Assembly (NCBI GenBank): GCA_902762875.1
Contig: CACWPS010000013.1
Coordinates: 1 to 51,509, forward strand
DNA: 51,509 nt
Source: Oscillospiraceae bacterium
GTDB taxonomy: Bacteria > Bacillota > Clostridia > Oscillospirales > Acutalibacteraceae
Direction of reading: 5' to 3'
A model generated the notes under the pieces. The model did not search any database, was not told the DNA's origin, and saw nothing but the letters and a program-made list of their open reading frames with translations. Position 1 is the first letter of the stretch. Every line of letters begins with the position of its first letter. The position numbers and the translations under genes are program-made. Below are positions 33,933 through 41,399 of this stretch, piece after piece.

Positions 33933-34103
33933 ATGAAATGTGAAAACTATTTGTGTATATATGAAATTAACGGAGATTGCCTATTGACGAATATTGAATT
34001 GGATATTATGGGGCAATGTAAAGAATGTATTTACATAAGCATTGAAGAAGAAAGTATTCAAAAGTTGAAAGCAAAAAGCAGAAATGAAAACTTGAATTTA
34101 TAA
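33933..34103 (+). CDS. Small Cys-rich protein (56 aa), possible zinc-binding, unknown function
   Basis: ATG 33933, with GGTG 6 nt upstream, opens 56 codons ending at TAA 34101. The protein contains KCENYLCIY, GDCLLTNIELDIMGQC and KECIYISIEEES: five cysteines in two clusters (C-x4-C, then C ... C-x2-C) that could hold a zinc ion. I recall similar short proteins in gut Clostridia, but their role is unknown. It is divergent from the ribbon-helix-helix gene; both start regions share the sequence GGTGATGAAAATG. Confidence 0.7.
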   Translation: MKCENYLCIYEINGDCLLTNIELDIMGQCKECIYISIEEESIQKLKAKSRNENLNL

Positions 34104-34163
34104 TTCATAGTTGAAATATAGTTAAGCGGTTATTAAAATATTTTAAGGCGGTGATAAATACTT

Positions 34164-34784
34164 ATGGTTAATTACTGTTATTATAATAGTGAAATCGGGA
34201 TTATTAAAATCGGGGTAAGTGACGGGGCGGTTTGTGAAATCGGAATTGCGGACTGCCCGAGGGGAAGTGCGCCTTCCGTGCTTGCTGACAGGGCTTTTAA
34301 GGAAATTTCGGAGTACCTTAACGGCAAAAGAAAAGTCTTCGATTTTCCTATTGCTCCTAAAGGCACGGATTTTCAAAGAAAGGTATGGTCGGCGCTAAGA
34401 GAAATTCCCTACGGGGAAACCAAAACCTACGGCGAAATCGCCGCAGATATAGGAAACCCGAAAGCCGCACGGGCGGTGGGAAACGCCTGCAATAAAAACC
34501 CGCTTTTGTTAGCCGTCCCCTGCCACCGCGTTTTAGGCGCAAACGGCTCACTTACAGGCTTTGCCGCAGGTATAGAGGTAAAAGAGCGCTTACTGCTGCT
34601 TGAAAAAAATACAGTATGTAAAATTAAAGGCTCCCGTGAGGGAGCCTTTAGCGTGTCGATAAACTATATTTTGCCTCCCTCTGACGAGGGTGCGGATTGC
34701 CTGTGGCAATCTCTAAGCGTAAGCTTAGAAGCACCGACCGAAACGGCAGTTGAGAGGTGGCACGGCTTTGCAAGCCTTTTTTGA
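34164..34784 (+). CDS. ogt: Methylated-DNA-protein-cysteine methyltransferase, with an abnormal C-terminal tail
   Basis: Residues 1-150 are a normal Ogt/AdaB suicide enzyme that takes methyl groups from O6-methylguanine: helix-turn-helix region IPYGETKTYGEIAADIGNPK with RAVGNAC, the active-site PCHRV Cys, and the GFAAGIEVKERLLLLE end. The family stops about there (160-170 aa), but this frame continues for about 55 residues through a terminator-like hairpin and a palindromic repeat. An A7 run at 34603-34609 sits exactly at the natural end; one extra A would bring a TAA within five codons. The true protein may therefore end near 34625. Confidence 0.88.
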   Translation: MVNYCYYNSEIGIIKIGVSDGAVCEIGIADCPRGSAPSVLADRAFKEISEYLNGKRKVFDFPIAPKGTDFQRKVWSALREIPYGETKTYGEIAADIGNPKAARAVGNACNKNPLLLAVPCHRVLGANGSLTGFAAGIEVKERLLLLEKNTVCKIKGSREGAFSVSINYILPPSDEGADCLWQSLSVSLEAPTETAVERWHGFASLF

Positions 34785-34902
34785 CTACCCCTCAGTCACC
34801 TACGGTGACAGCCACTTACTGTGGCGGTCCCCTCTGTCACTTCGTGACATCTCCCCACACTGTGGGGAGTCACCCCTGACAAGGGGAGCCAAAAACAGGC
34901 TT
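34626..34902. repeat. Palindromic intergenic repeat cluster (Clostridia-type), partly read as the Ogt tail
   Basis: The stretch opens with AAAGGCTCCC / GGGAGCCTTT (34626-34649), a likely ogt terminator. It then holds a chain of short hairpins: GATTGCC/GGCAATC, CTAAGC/GCTTAG, GTCACC/GGTGAC, GCCAC/GTGGC, GTCAC/GTGAC, CTCCCCACA/TGTGGGGAG and CCCCT/AGGGG. Such mosaics are familiar intergenic repeats of gut Clostridia. There is no coding sign apart from the accidental frame from ogt. It fills the gap before the rhaD stop. Confidence 0.65.
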
Positions 34903-34930
34903 TTTTATACCTTAAAAATTATATCTTATA

Positions 34931-35752
34931 TCAATCAAGAAAATCCTCGTTTAAGGTTACGCCGAATTCTGTTGCGATAGCTTTGAGGTTGTCGTCGGTG
35001 ATGGTCTGGCGGATTCCCTGACCGCAGGAAAGGGCCTTAACATAAATTTCCGCCGCCTTTTCGATTGTGTGCATAAGTCCGAAGGTAATGTCAAAATCAG
35101 GACCCGAGCAGAAAAGACCGTGATGCGCCCAAACCGCCGCGTCAAACTTCTTCATAAGCTCGCTTGTCGCAAGAGCAATATCCGCTCCGCCGGGCACCAT
35201 CCACTGAACAACGCCTACACCGCCGGGGAAAACCACGGGGCATTCGGTAGCGCTCTGCCAAAGCGCCCTTGTAATATCCTTAGAGGTAAGGGGAAGCACA
35301 TAGGTAAGGGCGATTATATTTGCGGGGTGGGCGTGGTAAATAACCCTGTACTCCCCATTTGTAGCCGCCTTGCGTACGCTGTGATTCATAAAGTGGCTGG
35401 GGAACTCGCTTGTGGGCTTACCGCCCTTTTCAAGACCCCAAACAATACGGTAGCTGTCCCCTGCGTCGTTAATTTCTACAATACAAATATTGTCCTGCGG
35501 GGCTAAAATTACATTGCGGAAGAACTTGCCCGAGCCTGTGGCGATAAAGTACTCACCCTTTAAATTATCCGCCTTGACGCCCATATTTACCCAGGGCTTA
35601 TCTGTGGTGAAATAGGGACGGCACTGCTCTACCTCTTCGGGCTTCATACGGTAGGTAAGGTTGCCGCCGTTGCGTTCGTGCCAGCCCTGCTCCCAACCGT
35701 CGTTACACATACGGATATATTCTTTAATAACCTGAATATCAAGAATTCCCAT
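34931..35752 (-). CDS. rhaD: Rhamnulose-1-phosphate aldolase
   Basis: The 273-aa class II aldolase splits L-rhamnulose-1-phosphate into dihydroxyacetone phosphate and L-lactaldehyde. It tracks E. coli RhaD throughout: WERNGGNLT-type motif (HERNGGNLTYRM), ATGSGKFFRN, the catalytic Glu region PTSEFPSHF, zinc ligands in YHAHPANIIALTYVL and WAHHGLFCSG, and WMVPGG. ATG 35752 begins 5 bp after rhaA. The kinase rhaB is not in the window. Confidence 0.96.
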   Translation of the reverse strand: MGILDIQVIKEYIRMCNDGWEQGWHERNGGNLTYRMKPEEVEQCRPYFTTDKPWVNMGVKADNLKGEYFIATGSGKFFRNVILAPQDNICIVEINDAGDSYRIVWGLEKGGKPTSEFPSHFMNHSVRKAATNGEYRVIYHAHPANIIALTYVLPLTSKDITRALWQSATECPVVFPGGVGVVQWMVPGGADIALATSELMKKFDAAVWAHHGLFCSGPDFDITFGLMHTIEKAAEIYVKALSCGQGIRQTITDDNLKAIATEFGVTLNEDFLD

Positions 35753-35757
35753 CTTAA

Positions 35758-37008
35758 TTAACCTCTCTTGCTTAAAACTTCGTCTTCGTATTTCTTAATC
35801 TCGTTAAACCACTCAGGGCCTGCGGTAACGCCTTCAACCTCGCAGTAATGCTCCCAAACATCTGCGAAGGGCAGCATTTTAGCCTCCTCCTGCATTACCA
35901 TAAGCTCGGTAAACTTACCCTCGTCCTGAAGCCTTTTAAGGCTTTCATTCGGCAGGCACATAGCGTTAAGCAGAGCCTTCTGCCAGCTTCTAAAGCCAAC
36001 TGTCCAAGCGGAAATGCGGTTTATGCTGGCATCAAAGAAATCAAGAGCCATATAAACCCTGTCAAGTGCGTCATTGCGGACGATTTCCTTAGCCATCTCC
36101 TTAGTCTCGTCATCAAGGAGTACTACATGGTCGGAATCCCAGCGAACGCCTCTTGTAATATGTAAAGCAAGCTCGGGGAAGAAGCAAAGGAGCGCCGAAA
36201 TCTTATCCGAAACATACTCCTGCGGGTGGTAGTGACCGTTATCCATAAGGGGAAGACAACCGGGGTGTGTAGCGGCAAAGCTTAGTGTAAACTCCGCACT
36301 GCCCGCTGTGAAGGACTCAACGCCGATACCGAAAACCTTTGACTCGGCGCAGGGTTTAACCATAGCGGGGTCGTGGGGCTCGGAAAGGATTTCCTCGAAC
36401 GCCTCTTTATACCTCATTCTCGGGCCCATTCTGTCGGCGGGGATATCCTTATATCCGTCCCCCGTCCAGATATTCATAACGCAGGGAACGCCTGTCTCCT
36501 CAGCAAAGTACTGAGAAATGCGGATACACGCCTTACCGTGGTTAATCCAGAAGCGGCGCACCTCCTCATCGGGGCTTGAAAGGGTAAGCCCGTCCTTTAC
36601 CATCGGGTGGGAGAAAAAGGTGGGGTTAAAGTCGATACCCATATTTCTCGCCTTGGCATATTCTACCCACTTTTTAAAGTGTTTGGGCTCTAATTTATCA
36701 CGGTCGGCAAACTCGCCGTCCTCAAAAATTGCATAGCTTGCGTGAAGATTAAGCTTTTTCTTGCCGGGGCAAAGGGACATCGCCTTGTCCATATCCTGCA
36801 TAAGCTGTTCGGGGGTGGTAGCTTTACCGGGATAGTTACCCGTTGTTAAAATTCCGCCCGAAAGTGCGTCCTTACTGTCAAAGCCGCCTACATCGTCACC
36901 CTGCCAGCAATGAAGAGCCACAGGTACCTCCCTTAGCTTTGCGATTGCCGCATCAGTATCTACACCAAACTCAGCATAGCGTTGTTTTGCTTCCTCGTAT
37001 CTTGTCAT
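35758..37008 (-). CDS. rhaA: L-rhamnose isomerase
   Basis: The 416-aa TIM-barrel enzyme interconverts L-rhamnose and L-rhamnulose with two divalent metals. It has the family start LHCWQGDDVGGF, then GGILTTGNYPG, KLNLHASYAIF, GVESFTAGSAEF, DNGHYHPQEYVSDKIS and the metal-binding WDSDHVV. Length is as in E. coli RhaA (419). ATG 37008 follows CGGAGGTAACGGT. It is the first gene of a rhaA-rhaD operon whose -35 box lies in the terminator of queT. Confidence 0.97.
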   Translation of the reverse strand: MTRYEEAKQRYAEFGVDTDAAIAKLREVPVALHCWQGDDVGGFDSKDALSGGILTTGNYPGKATTPEQLMQDMDKAMSLCPGKKKLNLHASYAIFEDGEFADRDKLEPKHFKKWVEYAKARNMGIDFNPTFFSHPMVKDGLTLSSPDEEVRRFWINHGKACIRISQYFAEETGVPCVMNIWTGDGYKDIPADRMGPRMRYKEAFEEILSEPHDPAMVKPCAESKVFGIGVESFTAGSAEFTLSFAATHPGCLPLMDNGHYHPQEYVSDKISALLCFFPELALHITRGVRWDSDHVVLLDDETKEMAKEIVRNDALDRVYMALDFFDASINRISAWTVGFRSWQKALLNAMCLPNESLKRLQDEGKFTELMVMQEEAKMLPFADVWEHYCEVEGVTAGPEWFNEIKKYEDEVLSKRG

Positions 37009-37041
37009 ACCGTTACCTCCGTTTAATTATTTAACATATTT

Positions 37042-37070
37042 ATTATAAATCATAACAAATAAAAAGACAA
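37042..37070 (-). promoter_or_regulatory. Promoter of rhaAD, -35 inside the queT terminator
   Basis: Minus strand TTGTCT (37070-37065), 17 bp, TATAAT (37047-37042). The TTGTC is the end of the terminator stem of the upstream lexA-rnhA-queT operon, so terminator and promoter share bases. Confidence 0.6.
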
Positions 37071-37100
37071 GGGCGTTTTTTAAAAAAGCGTCCTTGTTTT
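37061..37100 (-). terminator. Rho-independent terminator of lexA-rnhA-queT
   Basis: On the minus strand ACAAGGACGC, an A/T-rich middle and GCCCTTGT fold back, followed by CTTTTTATTTG. It lies 20 bp after the queT stop. Confidence 0.75.
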
Positions 37101-37120
37101 AAATCCCGAAACAAAGCCAT

Positions 37121-37642
37121 TTATTGCTCACGGTTTTTGAATATTCCGCACCTTTTAACAGCCAAATAAAAGGGTAATCCGAAGGCGTAGCATACTATAA
37201 GCTCTCCAATACCCACCTCAAGACCAGAAATCACAAAGCCCCATAGCGTAAAGCCCTCAGGCAGGAAGAAAAATGCAATTTCAAGCCCTATTACCACCGC
37301 ATTTATAATAACGGGCGGCAGCATTGCAAGAAGCGGCAAGCCCTTGAATTTGATATTCCTTAAATAATATGTAAGTATAGCCGCTATAAGGGTAGCCGCC
37401 GTGCCGAAAATCATATCAAGTACATTGAAAGAGCCGATATTTGCAATAAAGCACCCTATTGTAACCCCCGGAATAGCGGCGGGGGTGAATATCGGAAGCA
37501 GGGTTAAAACCTCCGAAATTCTAAGCTGTATAGGTCCGTACGCCAAATTGAAAATACTGCACAAATATGTAAGTCCCGCATAGGCGGCGGCGATAAGTGC
37601 GCCTGTTACTATAAATTCGATTTTACTTTTTCGGTTTGCCAT
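37121..37642 (-). CDS. queT: QueT-family transporter (queuosine precursor ECF S component)
   Basis: The 173-aa membrane protein has about five to six hydrophobic helices and the QueT family motif QLRISEVLTLLPIFTPAAIP, then GVTIGCFIANIGSFN. QueT acts as substrate-binding component of an energy-coupling-factor transporter for queuosine precursors. It is usually under a preQ1 riboswitch; here only 26 bp separate it from rnhA, so there is no room for one and it is read from the lexA promoter. The shared ECF subunits are not in the window. Confidence 0.9.
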   Translation of the reverse strand: MANRKSKIEFIVTGALIAAAYAGLTYLCSIFNLAYGPIQLRISEVLTLLPIFTPAAIPGVTIGCFIANIGSFNVLDMIFGTAATLIAAILTYYLRNIKFKGLPLLAMLPPVIINAVVIGLEIAFFFLPEGFTLWGFVISGLEVGIGELIVCYAFGLPFYLAVKRCGIFKNREQ

Positions 37643-37668
37643 TTGGTTTCTCTCCCCTGAGACTGTTT

Positions 37669-38106
37669 TTATTGTAGTTTTTTATAATAATCCACCGCAA
37701 GACGGTCGCACCGCTCGTTTTCGGGGTGCCCTGCGTGACCCTTTACCCACCGGATTTCCACCTTGTGGGTCTCAAGTAGATTAAGCAGAGTCTCCCACAA
37801 ATCGGCGTTAAGGGCAGGCTTTTTATCCGCCTTGCGCCAGTTGTTTTTCCGCCAAGACTCCGCCCAGCCCTTGCCGATACCGTCCGCAACATACTTAGAA
37901 TCGGTCACAAGCCGTACCTCGCAGGGCTCCTTTAAAGCCTCAAGCGCCTTTATTACGGCGGTAAGCTCCATTCGATTGTTGGTGGTCTGTTTTTCGCCGC
38001 CCGAAAGCTCCTTTTCTACCCCGTTATAGCGCAGTACCGCTCCCCAACCGCCGGGTCCGGGGTTGCCCGAGCAGGCGCCGTCGGTAAAAATATCGATATG
38101 CTTCAT
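37669..38106 (-). CDS. rnhA: Ribonuclease HI
   Basis: The 145-aa protein cuts the RNA strand of RNA-DNA hybrids. All catalytic carboxylates are present: Asp9 ([13 protein letters not shown]), Glu47 (NNRMEL), Asp69 (VTDSKYV) and Asp134 (CDRLAVD), with His124 in [11 protein letters not shown]. The basic-protrusion helix is present ([19 protein letters not shown]), as in the E. coli enzyme. It follows lexA after 3 bp. Confidence 0.97.
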   Translation of the reverse strand: MKHIDIFTDGACSGNPGPGGWGAVLRYNGVEKELSGGEKQTTNNRMELTAVIKALEALKEPCEVRLVTDSKYVADGIGKGWAESWRKNNWRKADKKPALNADLWETLLNLLETHKVEIRWVKGHAGHPENERCDRLAVDYYKKLQ

Positions 38107-38109
38107 ATT

Positions 38110-38697
38110 TTAATACTTTCTGTAACAGCCGATAACCTTGCCGATAACATGGGGGTCTTCGGGGTAAATCGGTGAAAAATCGGGGTTTTCGGGCATAAAG
38201 ATTATCTTCCCGTCCTTTATAAGCAGACGCTTAACCGTTGCATCGTCCCCGTCCATACCTATTACAATATCGCCGCTTCGGCAGGAGGCGTCTTTATCGG
38301 CAACAATAATATCGCCGTCCAAAATACCTGCGTCCCGCATACTAAGACCCGAAACCCGCAGGGCGAAAAGCCCCTCGGCATCCTTTGACGGGTAGGGAAT
38401 ATAATCTTCAATTTCCTCAATAGCAAGTATGGGCTGACCCGCCGTAATTTTGCCCACAACGGGAACCATTGCGGACTCATATTCCGTATCAAGCCGTATT
38501 GCCCTTGAGGACTTAGCGTCCCTTACTATATACCCCTCCTCCTCCAGCGCATTTAAAATTGCGTGGACGGTCGAGGTGGATTTAATACCTGTGGCGGCGC
38601 ATATTTCCCTTACTGTAGGCGGAAAGCCCGAGGACATTTCCTCCACAAGAAAGCGGTAAACCTTTTCCTGCTTTTCGGTAAGCGGTGTTTTTGACAT
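38110..38697 (-). CDS. lexA: LexA repressor
   Basis: The 195-aa SOS repressor has an N-terminal winged helix (GFPPTVREICAATGIKSTST) and a C-terminal self-cleaving S24 domain. The cleavage site is Ala86-Gly87 in GKITAGQPI, and the catalytic pair is Ser119 (SGLSMRDAG) and Lys156 (ATVKRL). ATG 38697 is preferred to 38718 because GGGAGG lies 9 nt upstream. First gene of lexA-rnhA-queT; the promoter has a near-consensus LexA box, so it is autoregulated. Confidence 0.96.
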   Translation of the reverse strand: MSKTPLTEKQEKVYRFLVEEMSSGFPPTVREICAATGIKSTSTVHAILNALEEEGYIVRDAKSSRAIRLDTEYESAMVPVVGKITAGQPILAIEEIEDYIPYPSKDAEGLFALRVSGLSMRDAGILDGDIIVADKDASCRSGDIVIGMDGDDATVKRLLIKDGKIIFMPENPDFSPIYPEDPHVIGKVIGCYRKY

Positions 38698-38711
38698 CTT
38701 CCGTATCCTCC

Positions 38712-38759
38712 CGAACATTTATTCTATTTTATTATAGCATCTATTTATCCCTACCGCAA
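38712..38759 (-). promoter_or_regulatory. lexA promoter with LexA (SOS) box
   Basis: Minus strand TTGCGG (38759-38754), 17 bp, TATAAT (38736-38731). The plus strand 38712-38725 reads CGAAC, ATTT, ATTCT, which fits the Gram-positive box CGAAC-N4-GTTCG with mismatches only in the second half-site. The promoter lies in the 3' end of the TauE/SafE gene. Confidence 0.65.
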
Positions 38760-39112
38760 CCCTTTTTTGAAAATATTTCTATTACTCCCATAATAACAAG
38801 AAGTCCGCCGAAAAGCTTTGAAGTAAGCTTGCCCCCTAAGAGGTCGGCAAAATAGATTCCTACAGCCGCTCCCAAAAGTCCCCAAAGTGCAACTTTGAGT
38901 ACAATTTTCCATTTTATCTGCTTCTTTATCCCATAAACCGTAACGGCCGCTACGGCGGTCGGGATAAAAAAGAGCAAATTAACCCCTTGCGCCTTTAGCT
39001 GGGGCATATCGGTAAAAAGCGAAAGATAGATTATAAGCACCGCTCCGCCGCCAAGCCCCATAGCGCCTATTATTCCCGAAAAAAGCCCTGCTAAAAGGGC
39101 AACCCATTTCAT
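38741..39112 (-). CDS. TauE/SafE-family membrane protein, half-size (second half)
   Basis: The 123-aa protein has four hydrophobic helices and the TauE/SafE repeat start GLFSGIIGAMGLGGGAVLIIYL. Full-length family members (about 250 aa) contain two such repeats; here each repeat is its own gene, and the two overlap by 4 bp (ATGA). They are thought to export sulfite, sulfoacetate or other organosulfur anions; the substrate here is unknown. The split pair probably assembles into one transporter. Confidence 0.85.
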   Translation of the reverse strand: MKWVALLAGLFSGIIGAMGLGGGAVLIIYLSLFTDMPQLKAQGVNLLFFIPTAVAAVTVYGIKKQIKWKIVLKVALWGLLGAAVGIYFADLLGGKLTSKLFGGLLVIMGVIEIFSKKGCGRDK

Positions 39113-39510
39113 CTTAATAGCAGGCGCACGCCTGCGTAAACCATAAAGCCGCCGAAAATTCTTTTAAGCCATTTTGGCGAAATCTTCTTTAAGCAGTAGG
39201 TTCCTATAAGCGAGCCCACAAGCCCGCCCGGAATGAAGACAAAGGAATCGGTAAGCGATATATAGCCCTTTATAAGATAGAGCGCAGCGCTTAATACGGT
39301 TATCGGCAGTATTACCGCAACTGCGTTAGCATGGGCTTGCTTTTGGCTGAGTCCTAACTTTTTAAGCAACGGCACGGCAATCATTCCCCCGCCCGCACCT
39401 AAAAGACCGTTTACAATTCCAACCGCAAGCCCTGCGGCGGCGGTCAGCAAATTATTTTTCTTAGAAGAAGTCAATTCAATCACCGATATCAGTTTTCCCG
39501 CAAACCACAA
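39109..39510 (-). CDS. TauE/SafE-family membrane protein, half-size (first half)
   Basis: The protein has about four helices with GLAVGIVNGLLGAGGGMIAVPLL, the partner repeat of the gene that follows. The frame opens at TTG 39510 (133 aa); GTG 39483 is another candidate start and the choice is uncertain. Co-translated with the second half through a 4-bp overlap. Confidence 0.82.
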   Translation of the reverse strand: MWFAGKLISVIELTSSKKNNLLTAAAGLAVGIVNGLLGAGGGMIAVPLLKKLGLSQKQAHANAVAVILPITVLSAALYLIKGYISLTDSFVFIPGGLVGSLIGTYCLKKISPKWLKRIFGGFMVYAGVRLLLR

Positions 39511-39582
39511 AAATAAACCTCAATATTTGGGAACACTTTACAAGCACAGCAATATTTGTCTATAAAATATGATATATTTTAC

Positions 39583-39611
39583 TTGCCTGATTTGAATCAA
39601 ATTTATATAAT
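39583..39611 (+). promoter_or_regulatory. Promoter of the ThuA/Gfo-Idh operon with a palindrome in its spacer
   Basis: TTGCCT (39583-39588), 17 bp, TATAAT (39606-39611), 31 bp before ATG 39643. The spacer holds TTTGAATCAAA, a perfect 11-bp palindrome about one central base, a candidate operator. Confidence 0.65.
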
Positions 39612-39642
39612 TAGGATAGGAATGAAATTAGGAGTGGATTTT

Positions 39643-40350
39643 ATGATAAGAGTAACTATCTACAACGAATTTTTTCACGAAAGAACAGATGACGCCGTTA
39701 AGGAAATTTATCCGAACGGCATACACACAGCGTTAAAGGAACACATTGAGGACGGAGAAATTACAGTTAAAACCGTCACGCTTGACAATGTGAACGATAT
39801 TACAGACGAGCTTTTAGCCGAAACCGATGTTATGCTCTGGTGGGGGCATATGCGTCACGGCGATGTACCCGACGAGGTGGCAAAGCGTGTGCAGAATGCG
39901 GCGCTTTCGGGTATGGGAATGATTTTCCTCCACTCCGCACACCATTCTAAGCCCTTTAAGTTTCTTATGGGTACTCCCTGTTCTTTAAGCTGGCGGGAGA
40001 ACGGCGACCGAGAATATGTTTGGGTTTGCGACCCGTCCCACCCGATAGCCGAGGGTATTGACCGCTACATAAAGCTTGAGCACGAGGAAACCTATTCCGA
40101 GCCCTTCAGCATACCCGAGCCTGACAAGCTAATATTTATCGGAAGCTACGAGGGCGGAGAGGTGTTCCGTGCGGGCTGCTGCTACAGAAGGGGCTACGGC
40201 AAGATTTTCTACTTCCAGCCCGGTCACGAAAGCTACCCTACATATCATAATCCGCAGATTATAAAGGTTATTAAAAATGCTGTTCATTGGGCGTATTCCG
40301 ATTACCGCAAGGAAATCGACTGCCCTATGATAAGCAAGATTGAGGGATAA
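39643..40350 (+). CDS. ThuA-like (trehalose-utilisation family) protein
   Basis: The 235-aa protein has a glutamine-amidotransferase-like ThuA fold: MIRVTIYNEFFHER, DVMLWWGHMRHGDV, GMIFLHSAHHSKPF, WVCDPSHPIAEGID and a closing YFQPGHESYPTYHNPQIIKVIKNAVHW. ThuA proteins occur with ThuB-type dehydrogenases in pathways that use 3-keto sugars and may be 3-keto-glycoside hydrolases or isomerases. ATG 39643 follows AGGAG; the frame further upstream overlaps the promoter. First gene of the six-gene operon, 2 bp before a dehydrogenase. Confidence 0.85.
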   Translation: MIRVTIYNEFFHERTDDAVKEIYPNGIHTALKEHIEDGEITVKTVTLDNVNDITDELLAETDVMLWWGHMRHGDVPDEVAKRVQNAALSGMGMIFLHSAHHSKPFKFLMGTPCSLSWRENGDREYVWVCDPSHPIAEGIDRYIKLEHEETYSEPFSIPEPDKLIFIGSYEGGEVFRAGCCYRRGYGKIFYFQPGHESYPTYHNPQIIKVIKNAVHWAYSDYRKEIDCPMISKIEG

Positions 40351-40352
40351 CA

Positions 40353-41399
40353 ATGAAGAAGAATTTTGCAGTAATAGGCTACGGCGGTCAGGGTGCGTGG
40401 CACACCCGCCAGATTTTATCCAGCGAGGTTGCCGCACTTACGGGAGTTTATGATATCGACCCCGCTAAAAACGCCCTTGCAGAGAAAAACGGTATTCACG
40501 CATATTCCTCTTTTGAAGAGGTTTTAGCGGACAGTGCTGTGGAAACTGTTGTAATCGCCGTTCCCAATGATGACCACAAGGAGCTTGTTGTAAAGTCCTT
40601 AGAGGCGGGCAAAAATGTTATTTGCGAAAAGCCGGTTGAAATGTCGGTTGCCGCATTTGACGAAATGACCGCCGCAGCGGATAAATCAGGCAAGCTTTTC
40701 ACCGTTCACCAAAACAGACGGTGGGATGTTGACTACTTAGCAATGAAAAAGATTGTGGAATCGGGAGAGATAGGCGAGCTTATTAATATTGAGTCCCGTA
40801 TTCACGGCTCACGGGGCATTCCCAGCGACTGGCGCTGCACAAAGGCGCAGGGCGGCGGAATGATTCTCGACTGGGGCGTGCATCTTATCGACCAGATTCT
40901 GCAAATTATAAAGGAAAGAATCGTAAGAATTTACTGCACCGAGACCCACATCACCAACTCCGAGGTGGACGACGGCTTTAAGCTTACAATGTACTTTGAA
41001 AGCGGAAAGACCGCCTATGTTGAGGTGGGTACATACAACTTTATTGCTATGCCCCGTTTTTATTTGCAATGCAAGAACGGCAGTGCAATTATTGAGGATT
41101 GGCAGAAAAATGCTCAGGTTGCCCGTATGAAGGCTTGGAACGAAAAAGAGGTGCTCCCCGTTCAGACTGCCGCAGGCATCACCAAAACAATGGCACCCCG
41201 TGACGAAATCACCCTTGATATGTATGAGGCGGAGCGCCCTCAAAGCGATGTTCACGATTTTTACCGCAATTTCTGCGCCGCACTTGACGGAAAGGCGGAA
41301 TCCGCAATTACACATAATGAAGTGCGCCGTGTTATGCAGGTAATGGAGGCTTGTTTTGAGTCTTCCGAGAAAAAGCAAGCTCTTGAGGTAAATATATAA
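40353..41399 (+). CDS. Gfo/Idh/MocA-family dehydrogenase 1 (348 aa)
   Basis: N-terminal Rossmann fold with VIGYGGQGAWHTRQIL, substrate-binding motif VICEKPVEM with the catalytic Lys, and a C-terminal sugar-binding domain (GGMILDWGVHLIDQILQII). It probably oxidises or reduces a sugar hydroxyl with NAD(P). Start GAGGGATAACA-ATG lies 2 bp after the ThuA-like gene; the stop overlaps the next start by one base. Confidence 0.9.
   Translation: MKKNFAVIGYGGQGAWHTRQILSSEVAALTGVYDIDPAKNALAEKNGIHAYSSFEEVLADSAVETVVIAVPNDDHKELVVKSLEAGKNVICEKPVEMSVAAFDEMTAAADKSGKLFTVHQNRRWDVDYLAMKKIVESGEIGELINIESRIHGSRGIPSDWRCTKAQGGGMILDWGVHLIDQILQIIKERIVRIYCTETHITNSEVDDGFKLTMYFESGKTAYVEVGTYNFIAMPRFYLQCKNGSAIIEDWQKNAQVARMKAWNEKEVLPVQTAAGITKTMAPRDEITLDMYEAERPQSDVHDFYRNFCAALDGKAESAITHNEVRRVMQVMEACFESSEKKQALEVNI

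Noticed and set aside
34672-34902. CRISPR array or ncRNA gene in the hairpin-rich stretch after ogt
   Set aside because: There are no direct repeats of equal length with unique spacers; the hairpins differ from one another and look like a mosaic intergenic repeat.
37643-37668. preQ1 riboswitch upstream of queT
   Set aside because: Only 26 bases separate rnhA and queT, too few, and no pseudoknot-like sequence is seen.
39556-39642. N-terminal extension of the ThuA-like protein
   Set aside because: The 29 extra codons cover the promoter; ATG 39643 has AGGAG upstream and the family start MIRVTIYNE.
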